A stretch of DNA of 64,000 bases from an uncultured Clostridium sp. Its GTDB lineage: Bacteria; Bacillota; Clostridia; TANB77; CAG-508. The DNA lies in the NCBI GenBank assembly GCA_945865665.1, contig CAMBEE010000007.1, positions 1-64,000 of the forward strand, given 5' to 3'. Below, piece by piece: positions 56,458 through 64,000 of this stretch. The translations under genes were made by a program, and so were the position numbers. The notes under the pieces are model-generated. The model had not been told where the DNA came from, did no database searches, and saw nothing but the letters and a program-made list of their open reading frames with translations. Position 1 is the stretch's first letter. Every line of letters begins with the position of its first letter.

Positions 56458-59244
56458 TTGAAAAAACTAGTATTGATAGACGGAAATAGTATAATGAATA
56501 GAGCATTTTATGGAATAATGGGTAGTAAAGCATTGACGACAAAAGATGGAAAATACACAAATGCTATTTATGGATTTCTTGCAATTTTATTTAAATTACT
56601 AGAAGAGGAGAAACCTGATTATATAGGTGTAACATTTGATTTAAAGGCTCCAACTGCAAGACATAAAATGTATGAAGGGTATAAAGCAAATAGAAAAGGG
56701 ATGCCAACAGAACTTGCAGAGCAAATGCCAATTATAAAAGATGTTCTAAGAGCTATGAATATAGATATAATTGAAAAAGAAGGTTATGAAGGTGATGATG
56801 TAATTGGAACACTTTCTAGATATGGGGAACAAAAAGGCCTTGAGGTTGTAATACTTTCAGGAGATAGAGATACCTTCCAATTAGCAACAGATAATGTAAG
56901 AATAAACATTCCTAGAACAAAAGGCGGAAAAACTGAAACAGAAATATTCAATAGAGAAAAAGTAAAAGAAGTTTATGGAATTGAGCCAAAGCAATTAATA
57001 GAAGTTAAAGGTTTGCAAGGTGATACATCTGACAATATTCCAGGTGTTCCAGGAATAGGTGAAAAAACAGCACTTTCTTTAGTTCAAAAGTATGAAACAA
57101 TTGATAATTTGTATAAAAAATTAGAGTCTGGAGAAGCAGATGTAAAAGGGAAACAAAAAGAAAAATTAGAGCAAAATAAAGATTTAGCATATCTTTCAAG
57201 AACATTAGGTGAGATTAATACTAAAGTTCCTATTGAAGATACTTTGGAAGAATTAAAACTTGAAGAATGGGATAAACCAAAGGTTTTAGAATTATTCAAA
57301 GAGTTAAATTTTAAAAGATATATAGATAGATTTAATTTGCAAAATGAAGCAGGAAACGGTGATAATTCCGGTGAAGAGAAAATTATAGAAAATCAATATA
57401 AGGTAGAGAAAAAATCTATAGAAGAAATAAAAGAGATTATTGAAGAACAAGGTAAAATGATTTTTTATATGGAAACTGAAAAAGATAATGACGAAGATAA
57501 AATTATAAAGGAAAAAATAACAGGAATTTCAATTTTCAATTCTTATGAAAATGAAGCATATTATATAGATATTAAAAATGGTGAAAAAATTCAAGAATTA
57601 AAAGATATTTTTGAAAATGATAAAATACTAAAAATTGGCATAGATTTGGGAAGAGTTTATATACTATTAAGACAAGAGGGAATAGACTTTAAGGGAATAA
57701 ATTATGATGCAAGTATTGCTGCATACATTTTAAATCCAACAAATAATAAACTAAAATTAACTGATTTAGCAGAACAATATTTAGAAATAGATGTTAATGG
57801 AATTTTAGGAGATTCAAAATCATCAAAGGTAGAACAAATTAATTTATTTGATGCAATGCAAGGTGCGGGGCTATCTAGTTCAAATGAAGAAAAGTCAGAA
57901 GAAGAAAGAATTAAAGAAGAACAAGAAAAGTCTCAAAAAGCTGAAGAAAAAAAATGTACATTATATGCATATATAATTTATAAATTACAAGAAATTACAA
58001 TGAAAAAACTAGAAGAAATAAATGCGGTAGATTTATTTAATAATATAGATATGCCAACAGTAACAGTTCTTGCAAATATGCAATGGAATGGTATGTATGC
58101 AGATTTAGAAGAGCTTAATAAATTTGGAAATCAATTAAAAGAGCAACTAGAAATAAAAACAAAAATGATATATGAAATGGCTGGAGAAGAATTCAATATA
58201 AACTCAACAAAACAATTAGGTGAAATATTATTTGAAAAAATGAAATTACCAGTTGTTAAGAAAACAAAAAGTGGATATTCAACAGATGTAGATGTATTGG
58301 AAAAATTAAAATCAGAAGACCCAATAATATCAGAAATATTAGATTATAGACAATTAATGAAATTAAACTCAACATATGTTGAAGGGCTAAAGCCATATAT
58401 CAAACCAAAAACAAAAAGAATACATTCATTCTTCCATCAAACAATAACAGCAACAGGAAGAATAAGTTCAACAGAACCCAACTTGCAAAACATCCCAACA
58501 AGATTTGAGTTAGGAAAACAAGTTAGAAAAATATTTAAACCAGAACAAGGGAAAGTTTACATTGATGCCGATTATTCACAAATCGAACTAAGAGTATTAG
58601 CACATATGTCAGAAGATGCACATATGGTTCAAGCTTTCAAAGATGGAGAAGATATCCACAGACAAGCAGCATCAAAGGTATTTAAAACACCGATGGAAGA
58701 AGTAACAAAAGAACAAAGAAGTAATGCAAAAGCAGTAAACTTCGGAATTGTTTATGGAATAAGTGATTTTGGACTAGGAGAGCAACTAGGAATATCAAGA
58801 AAAATAGCGAAACAATATATAGAAGAATATTTGCAAGAATATGCTGGAATAAAGAACTTTATGGATGATATGAAAGAAAAAGCAAAAGAAACAGGATATG
58901 TAGAAACACTATTTAATAGAAGAAGATATATACCAGAATTAAAGTCTAACAATTATATGGTAAGACAATTTGGAGAAAGAGCTGCAATGAACACACCAAT
59001 ACAAGGAACAGCAGCAGACATTATGAAAATTGCTATGATAAATGTGTATAAAAAGTTGATAGAAGAAAAATTAGATGCTAAAATAGTTTTACAAGTTCAT
59101 GACGAAATGATGATAGAAGCACCTTTAGCAGAGGCAGAAAAAGTAAAAGAAATTGTTAAAACAGAAATGGAAAGTGCAATAAAACTTAATGTGCCACTAA
59201 TTGCGGAAGTTTCTGAAGCAGAAAATTGGTACGAATGCAAATGA
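56458..59244 (+). CDS. polA: DNA polymerase I
   Basis: A 928-residue polymerase. The 5' nuclease domain starts KLVLIDGNSIMNRAFYG and includes EGDDVIGTLSRYGE. The 3'-5' exonuclease region appears inactive: the usual DxE motif reads FYMETE and the later Asp positions are not kept. Polymerase motif A is DYSQIELRVLAH (about 705), motif B RSNAKAVNFGIVYG and motif C QVHDEMMIE (about 880). An acidic low-complexity insert lies near residues 475-495. TTG start after AGGAGG; ends in TGA. Confidence 0.97.
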   Translation: MKKLVLIDGNSIMNRAFYGIMGSKALTTKDGKYTNAIYGFLAILFKLLEEEKPDYIGVTFDLKAPTARHKMYEGYKANRKGMPTELAEQMPIIKDVLRAMNIDIIEKEGYEGDDVIGTLSRYGEQKGLEVVILSGDRDTFQLATDNVRINIPRTKGGKTETEIFNREKVKEVYGIEPKQLIEVKGLQGDTSDNIPGVPGIGEKTALSLVQKYETIDNLYKKLESGEADVKGKQKEKLEQNKDLAYLSRTLGEINTKVPIEDTLEELKLEEWDKPKVLELFKELNFKRYIDRFNLQNEAGNGDNSGEEKIIENQYKVEKKSIEEIKEIIEEQGKMIFYMETEKDNDEDKIIKEKITGISIFNSYENEAYYIDIKNGEKIQELKDIFENDKILKIGIDLGRVYILLRQEGIDFKGINYDASIAAYILNPTNNKLKLTDLAEQYLEIDVNGILGDSKSSKVEQINLFDAMQGAGLSSSNEEKSEEERIKEEQEKSQKAEEKKCTLYAYIIYKLQEITMKKLEEINAVDLFNNIDMPTVTVLANMQWNGMYADLEELNKFGNQLKEQLEIKTKMIYEMAGEEFNINSTKQLGEILFEKMKLPVVKKTKSGYSTDVDVLEKLKSEDPIISEILDYRQLMKLNSTYVEGLKPYIKPKTKRIHSFFHQTITATGRISSTEPNLQNIPTRFELGKQVRKIFKPEQGKVYIDADYSQIELRVLAHMSEDAHMVQAFKDGEDIHRQAASKVFKTPMEEVTKEQRSNAKAVNFGIVYGISDFGLGEQLGISRKIAKQYIEEYLQEYAGIKNFMDDMKEKAKETGYVETLFNRRRYIPELKSNNYMVRQFGERAAMNTPIQGTAADIMKIAMINVYKKLIEEKLDAKIVLQVHDEMMIEAPLAEAEKVKEIVKTEMESAIKLNVPLIAEVSEAENWYECK

Positions 59245-59245
59245 T

Positions 59246-59489
59246 TTTTGACCATCGGGTTCGACCATTGGGGACGTTCTGGATTTGGTTTTCGACCATT
59301 GGGGAGGGTTCGACCATTGGGGACGTTCTTAAATTGGTTGAAATAATTTAGTATCTGAAAACATTCTTTCATTAATTCAACCAATTTAAGAACGTCCCCA
59401 ATGGTCGAACCCTCCCCAATGGTTGAAAACCAAATCCAGAACGTCCCCAATGGTCGAAAACCAAATCCAGAACGTCCCCAATGGTCGAA
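59246..59489. repeat. Nested family A REP-like cluster
   Basis: Five or more GACCATTGGGGACGTT-type units. Left copies at about 59269, 59291 and 59309, right inverted copies from about 59388 onward, all folding around a centre near 59360. The right side has an extra AAACCAAATCCAGAACGTCC unit repeated in tandem. The whole is a palindrome of palindromes between polA and the transglycosylase gene. Confidence 0.9.
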
Positions 59490-59509
59490 GAAAAAAGGAG
59501 TGATTAAAA

Positions 59510-60088
59510 TTGTTTATTGTAAATATAACGAAAAAGCATATAATAACTGTTGCAATAATATTAATTTTATGTATTTTAATAGCATTTTTAAACATTCCTA
59601 TTAGAATACAAAAGATAATATACAAAAAAGATTATCAAGAATATGTTCAGAAATATTCTCAAGAATATGATGTTGACGAAAATTTAGTATATGCTCTTAT
59701 AAAAGTAGAAAGTAATTTTAATGCAAATGCTGAATCTGGAAAAGGTGCAGTAGGACTAATGCAATTAATGGAAAGTACTGCACAAGATGTTTGTAAAAAA
59801 ACAGATTTAAATATTTCAAATGAGGACTTAAAAAATAAACTATTAGAACCTGAAATAAATATAAATATAGGAACAAAATATTTATCAATATTAATACAAA
59901 AATATGGAAATGTTGAAATTGCAATAACAGCGTATAATGCTGGTATTGGTACAGTTGATACTTGGATAGAAAAAGGGATAATAAAGGCAGATGGTTCAGA
60001 TGTTCAGAATATTCCTTATAAAGAGACAAATAATTATGTAAGGAAAATATTAAGAGATTATAAAATTTATAATAATTTAACAATTTAG
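59510..60088 (+). CDS. Lytic transglycosylase (SLT domain)
   Basis: A 192-residue protein with one N-terminal membrane helix (about 9-26) and a soluble-lytic-transglycosylase domain: YALIKVESNFNANAESGKGAVGLMQLM holds the catalytic Glu, then NINIGTKYLSILIQKYGNVEIAITAYNAGIGTVDTW. Acts on peptidoglycan outside the membrane. TTG start eight bases after AAAGGAG, which lies at the edge of the REP cluster. Confidence 0.92.
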   Translation: MFIVNITKKHIITVAIILILCILIAFLNIPIRIQKIIYKKDYQEYVQKYSQEYDVDENLVYALIKVESNFNANAESGKGAVGLMQLMESTAQDVCKKTDLNISNEDLKNKLLEPEININIGTKYLSILIQKYGNVEIAITAYNAGIGTVDTWIEKGIIKADGSDVQNIPYKETNNYVRKILRDYKIYNNLTI

Positions 60089-60097
60089 GTCATTTTT

Positions 60098-60143
60098 TGT
60101 CGAAAGTTTTTTATTGACAAGTAACATAAAATCATGGTAATAT
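60098..60143 (+). promoter_or_regulatory. 0A-type box and promoter of the second Rpn gene
   Basis: TGTCGAA at 60098, TTGACA at 60114-60119, 18-base spacer, TAATAT at 60138-60143. The -10 and following GCTATGCAATTTATTTGACA hairpin region match the leader of the first Rpn gene. Confidence 0.65.
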
Positions 60144-60373
60144 AGGGCTATGCAATTTATTTGACAATTGCATAGTCAAAAGTCTTTTAAAATAAAATTG
60201 AATGTTAAAATAAAACTTAAATCTAGCAACTTAGGAAAGACAAAAATATTTTATTAATTTAATCTAATTTATTATTTCTAAATTTTAAGATTAAAAATTA
60301 AGTTCAAAATTTAAATCGAAAATACCCAAAAGTATTGAGAAAATAAGGCAAGAGAGGAGGTGCATTTTTTATA

Positions 60374-60451
60374 GTGCAAATTGTCAAAAAAATTGTAAAT
60401 ACAATTTATAAATATTTACTAAATAGTATTGCTAAAAACAAAAATATTTAG
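60374..60451 (+). CDS. Conserved 25-residue leader ORF before the second Rpn gene
   Basis: GTG-initiated VQIVKKIVNTIYKYLLNSIA followed by KNKNI, same length and stop as the leader ORF at 29560. GGAGGTG lies 13 bases upstream. Conservation between the two leaders is the only support for translation. Confidence 0.4.
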   Translation: MQIVKKIVNTIYKYLLNSIAKNKNI

Positions 60452-60472
60452 TATAATTAGAAAGGAAGGTAT

Positions 60473-61432
60473 ATGGCAAATAAAAAAATAGGAGAAATAG
60501 AAAGACTACCACTTACAGATGATTATATATTTAAAAGAGTATTTGCATTTGAAGGAAATGAAAGTGTATTAAAGGATTTATTAGAGGCAATTTTAAAGAA
60601 AAATATTAAAAAAGTAGAAATAAAAAATCCAGAGATAATACCTTATGAAAAAGATGAAAAGCGAGGACTATTAGATATCAAAGCAGAAACAGATGATGGT
60701 ACTGTATTAGACATTGAAATGCAAATGGAGGATAAGAAAAATACAGATGAAAGAGGAATATTATATTTAGCAAATATGATAACAAGTCAATTACAAGTAG
60801 GAGATGACTATAAAAAGTTAAAAAAGAGTATAGTAATATTTATAACAAATTATAATTTTTTAAAACGAAATAGTTATCATAGTGTGGGAAAAGTAAAATT
60901 TGATGAAACATTACCAGAAGAATATGTAAATATGGGATATAAAGAAGAAGACGAAATAGCATCAAAATACATAGAGTTTCATTATATAGAATTACCAAAA
61001 TATAAGAAAAAAGAACCATCAAAATTTACAAAATTAGACCAATGGATGTGTATATTTACACAAAATGAGGAGGGGATTATTTTGGCAGAGAAAGAAAATA
61101 AAGAAATAAAAAAAGCAATAAGAGCTCTAGACTTTATAAGTGCAGACCCAAAGGAAAGAGAAAGACATAATTCTATATTAATGGCGGAATATAATAGACT
61201 AACAAGTGAGCATAACTTTTTTGAAGCTGGAAAAGAAGAACGGAATACAAAAAGGAAGATATGAACGGAAGAAAAGAAGGAAAAAAAGAAGGCAAAAAGG
61301 AAGGAATAAAAGAACGGAAAAATAGAAATAGCTAAAGAAATGTTAAAAGAACATATGCCAATAGATAAGATAATTAAATTGACAGGACTAACAAATGAAG
61401 AAATTGAAAAAATCAATTTAAAAGATAAATAA
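60473..61432 (+). CDS. Rpn family recombination-promoting nuclease/transposase, second copy, three CGG shift sites
   Basis: Paralogue of the 29659 gene. The nuclease core KRGLLDIKAETDDGTVLDIEMQM is intact. Zero frame ends just after GAA-CGG-AAT at 61241. Skipping C at 61241, 61266 and 61315 gives GIQKGRYEGRKEGKKEGKKE, then GIKEGKIEIAKEMLKEHMPI, then a tail ending NLKDK at 61432, 318 residues in all. The three sites align with those of the first copy even though the linker has two extra KEG units and the tail has many substitutions. Other GAAGGA sites between them carry no extra C. Confidence 0.88.
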
Positions 61433-61501
61433 AAATCTTTTTAGCATAAATATTAGGAAAAGAAAAAGTTAGCAGTCAATATTTTATTGGCTGCTTAATA
61501 A

Positions 61502-61936
61502 TTACAAATACTTTTTCAGAGTCTCAACACTATCTTCTTGCATAACAACAAAATCATTCAAAATATTTTTAACATCAGGTTCAATATTTTGATTTTGATT
61601 TAGCAAACGACGACCCTCAATAATACCCATATTAGTACCTTGCATAAGCAATTCAGAAAGCTTAGAAGTAGTATCATCAACCATAGTTTTCATTTGAATA
61701 CCATACCAAGTCATCATTTTATTCATAGCATTTGTTTCGTGAGGTTCTTTACTACTATAATTATCATATAAATTATTCACTCTATTAGAAATATCTTTAT
61801 ATTTATTATATTCTGTATCTAAAACTTGTTTAAAATCATTATCTTCAACTTTTTTTGAAACATATGAAATTGCATCCATTCCCATAGTTGCACCTTTATT
61901 AACTTCATCTAAAATATTTAAATTTTGATTTTCCAT
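61502..61936 (-). CDS. Unknown helical protein (ferritin-like guess)
   Basis: A 144-residue, all-helical soluble protein: ILDEVNKGATMGMDAISYVSKKVED, then VLDTEYNKYKDISNRVNNLY, then MMTWYGIQMKTMVDD and GIIEGRRLLNQ. The four-helix layout is like a DUF2383/ferritin-like bundle, but metal ligands are not obvious. ATG at 61936 follows AGGAGG. Its promoter must lie in or beyond the foldback element just upstream. Confidence 0.6.
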   Translation of the reverse strand: MENQNLNILDEVNKGATMGMDAISYVSKKVEDNDFKQVLDTEYNKYKDISNRVNNLYDNYSSKEPHETNAMNKMMTWYGIQMKTMVDDTTSKLSELLMQGTNMGIIEGRRLLNQNQNIEPDVKNILNDFVVMQEDSVETLKKYL

Positions 61937-61961
61937 GTGTTTTAAACCTCCTAAAATTAGT

Positions 61962-62200
61962 ATGTTACAGTTCAGTAAGAAAAATCCTGGAAACACCTCT
62001 GAATGATATTTTTCATAGTTTCTCAGGTTCCCTACATAACGTTAACAAATTCTAATGTAAATACTCTAACAATACCCGGAGACAGGACCCTTTAGAGCAT
62101 TTACTTAAGAATTTGTAATACTATTTTGGTCACATTCGAAATATATTCAAAATATCTTTCAGAGGTATTTCAAGGATTTTTCTTACTGAACTGTAACATT
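61962..62200. repeat. Long foldback element 2
   Basis: The outer arms ATGTTACAGTTCAGTAAGAA (left) and its complement (right) are near perfect for about 35 bases, then pair imperfectly toward the centre near 62080. Internal blocks TTAAGAATTTGTAATAC and TCACATTCGAAA match element 1. It fills the gap before the TPR gene. Confidence 0.8.
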
Positions 62201-62326
62201 ATTATAAACAGAAATTCGAAAATTATACAAAAATACTGGACAAATGACAAAAAATGCAATAAAATATTATAGAAAAAAACGGACATAATAAATGTAAAAT
62301 TTTTAACAACATAAAAGGAGAAAAAC

Positions 62327-63562
62327 ATGATTTTAGAACAATTAATCTTTACAATATTGGCATTTGGAATATTTGTATATATGTTTTTAAAAATGTTTAA
62401 GGAAAATGATACAAATTATATTGGAATTTTAATAGTTGAAGCAATAGGAATCTCATTAAACTTTGTAGAAGTGCTTAAAAAAATAGAATTTGGACCATTT
62501 TTGACAATAATAAAATACATATTAGCAATATTAATACCAATAGCTATAATGATATTAGATAAAAAGCAAATACCATTAATACAAATCTTAAATGTATTAA
62601 AAGCAAAAATATATTTAAAACTAGGAAACAACAAAAAAGCAAAAGAACAATTAATTAACTTGGTAAGTAAATATCCAGAAAATTATGTAGGACATAAAAT
62701 GTTAGCAGAAATTTATGAACTAGAAGGTGGAATGAGAAAAGCGATTGATGAATATGTACAAGCAATTGACGCAAATAAACAAGACTATGACTCATATTAT
62801 AAAATTGCAGAATTGCTAAATAATTTAGAAAAGCCTGAAGAAGCAGCAGAAATGCTATTTAATTTATTAAATAAAAAACCGGATTATTATAGAGCAACAG
62901 AATTACTTGGAGACATTTTAATATCAAAAGAAATGTACAAAGAAGCAGTAAATGTATATCAAAATGCTTTAAAATACAACCCATTAAGTTTTGAAATAAA
63001 CTATAATTTAGGAATTGCATATACAATGTTAAACGATTTCCAAAACGCAAAAATATGTTATGAAAGAGCAGCAGAGATAAATTCACTTTCTTATAATTCA
63101 AAGTATTCATTAGCTGAAATTGCATTGATATATAAAGAATTAGAAGAAGCTGAAAAATATTTTATGGAAACATTGGACGATGAAGAACTTTCAGCAGATA
63201 GTTATTATGAACTTTCAAAAATTGCAATGATAAAAAATGATAAGGATAAAGCCATACAGTATGCAAATGTTGCAATAGATATTGATGCAGCAAAGGTAGT
63301 ACCAAAAATAAAAAAAGATCCAATTTTTATACCGGTTATTGCCAGAATTTCAATGCCATTTAATATCAATGCAAATGAAGAAATAGAGCATAAATTAACT
63401 GAAAAAGAATTGATGGCAAAGGAACATTTGGAAGATATGTTTGATATTACTAGAAATTTAAGTTATGCTGATATTAAATTGTTAAAAAAGGAACAAGAAG
63501 GCAGAAGACCAAAAAGTATAGAAGAAAATCAAAATGAAAATCAAAATCAGAGGGATTTTTAA
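62327..63562 (+). CDS. Membrane-anchored TPR protein
   Basis: A 411-residue protein with three N-terminal hydrophobic segments (about 3-22, 27-48 and 60-80) followed by five or more tetratricopeptide repeats (for example KAKEQLINLVSKYPENYVGHKMLAEIYELEGG and EAVNVYQNALKYNPLSFEINYNLGIAYTMLND). The tail is polar and Glu/Asn-rich. A cytoplasmic protein-binding scaffold on the membrane is inferred. AAAAGGAG precedes the ATG. Confidence 0.8.
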   Translation: MILEQLIFTILAFGIFVYMFLKMFKENDTNYIGILIVEAIGISLNFVEVLKKIEFGPFLTIIKYILAILIPIAIMILDKKQIPLIQILNVLKAKIYLKLGNNKKAKEQLINLVSKYPENYVGHKMLAEIYELEGGMRKAIDEYVQAIDANKQDYDSYYKIAELLNNLEKPEEAAEMLFNLLNKKPDYYRATELLGDILISKEMYKEAVNVYQNALKYNPLSFEINYNLGIAYTMLNDFQNAKICYERAAEINSLSYNSKYSLAEIALIYKELEEAEKYFMETLDDEELSADSYYELSKIAMIKNDKDKAIQYANVAIDIDAAKVVPKIKKDPIFIPVIARISMPFNINANEEIEHKLTEKELMAKEHLEDMFDITRNLSYADIKLLKKEQEGRRPKSIEENQNENQNQRDF

Positions 63563-63587
63563 TAGTTTATAATTTTGTTATAATAGT

Positions 63588-63747
63588 ATTTATAAATAAT
63601 TTAATAATATAATGTTTTGCAATACCGCGTAAGCGACCAAACGAACGAATGTGAGTGCAGACTGGAGCAATCTACATACTAGTAATTTTAAAATATGGAG
63701 ATTGCGACACCAAGGTATAAAAAACATTATATTATTAAATTATAAAT
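63588..63747. repeat. Foldback element 3
   Basis: Arms TTTAATAATATAATGTTTT and AAAACATTATATTATTAAA bracket a more GC-rich centre that contains CGAATGTGA, the complement of the TCACATTCG block of elements 1 and 2. No gene is visible in it. Confidence 0.7.
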
Positions 63748-63869
63748 AAAATAATTCTAAAATATAAAAAACTCATAAAATTCACAAAATTTAATATACT
63801 AATAAAAGAATACAATTGTGATTATAAAAAATATAATTGTAATAAAAGTATTTTAGAAAGAGTGATTTT

Positions 63870-64000
63870 ATGAGTACAAATTTTACTGTTATAGGTGGAG
63901 ACTTAAGAATAATAAAACTAGCCAAAATGTTGGCAGAAGATGGAAACCAAGTTTACACATATGGTGTAGAAAAAGCAGAAGAACTAAAAGAAAACAAAAA
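63870..64000 (+). CDS. Dipicolinate synthase subunit A (start only)
   Basis: The first 43 codons of a gene cut by the window edge: STNFTVIGGDLRIIKLAKML then AEDGNQVYTYGVEKAEEL. The Rossmann start VIGGDLR and the AEDGxxVYTYG pattern match DpaA/SpoVFA, which with DpaB makes the spore-core compound dipicolinic acid. AGAAAGAG precedes the ATG. This supports a spore former. Confidence 0.85.
   Translation, partial: MSTNFTVIGGDLRIIKLAKMLAEDGNQVYTYGVEKAEELKENK

Noticed and set aside
59246..59489. CRISPR array
   Set aside because: The units are inverted and nested, spacers are not of uniform length, and no cas gene is present.
63600..63740. tRNA-like or riboswitch in the GC-richer centre of foldback 3
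   Set aside because: I could not fold a cloverleaf or recognise any riboswitch core. The flanking arms explain it as a foldback element.

Overview
The window is a strongly AT-rich piece of a low-GC, endospore-forming Clostridia-type Firmicute chromosome. The evidence is the spore regulator spoVT, the start of dipicolinate synthase subunit A at the right edge, Spo0A-type boxes, an Asp23/AmaP cluster, RNase J, a GrpE-DnaK-DnaJ operon led by hrcA with a CIRCE operator, and an Arg codon set that is almost all AGA/AGG. It could be an uncultured gut lineage, but that is inference. TGA is a normal stop here (dCMP deaminase, the DUF951 gene and polA end on it).

Layout. 1-1130: dCMP deaminase and a DUF2442/DUF4160 remnant on the minus strand. 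1300-6430: a TIGR04086-like membrane protein, then a Spo0A-box-led surface operon of SipW/TasA-type secreted proteins, a ChW-like protein, tRNA-Gln(CUG) and a pilin-like protein. 6550-20220: housekeeping run (priA, def, a large multi-HTH protein, fmt, asp23, amaP, nusB, xseA, xseB, yuiD-like, fhs, dps, YgjP-like peptidase). 20300-31270: accessory-rich zone with recD2, a REP-associated transposase (RAYT), comF, a KAP-like NTPase pair, spoVT, a damaged FGE-like gene, an Rpn nuclease and a lipoprotein. 31780-41070: RNase J, a second RAYT, gltX, DUF951, engB, serS, a CaCA-type exchanger. 41930-46730: heat-shock operon. 47290-56380: polysaccharide and membrane glycosyltransferase genes, ruvB, queH. 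56450-64000: polA, lytic transglycosylase, second Rpn nuclease, TPR protein, spore DPA synthase start.

Most unusual signal. CGG is almost absent as an in-frame codon. I found eleven in-frame CGG codons by eye, and ten of them lie exactly where a +1 shift (skipping the C, reading GGN as Gly) is needed to restore a conserved full-length protein: recD2, spoVT, a membrane glycosyltransferase, an FGE-like gene, and three sites in each of two Rpn nuclease paralogues. The two Rpn genes keep all three sites although their C-terminal residues have diverged. The eleventh CGG, in a lipoprotein, reads through in frame. This suggests +1 recoding at CGG, possibly because CGG is unassigned or starved in this organism. 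A sequencing artefact must be excluded.

Second theme. The window carries at least three families of REP-like hairpins with GGGGACG or GGGACAG cores. Two families flank their own RAYT gene. Copies sit on or next to stop codons of many genes. Separate long foldback elements occupy several intergenic gaps.
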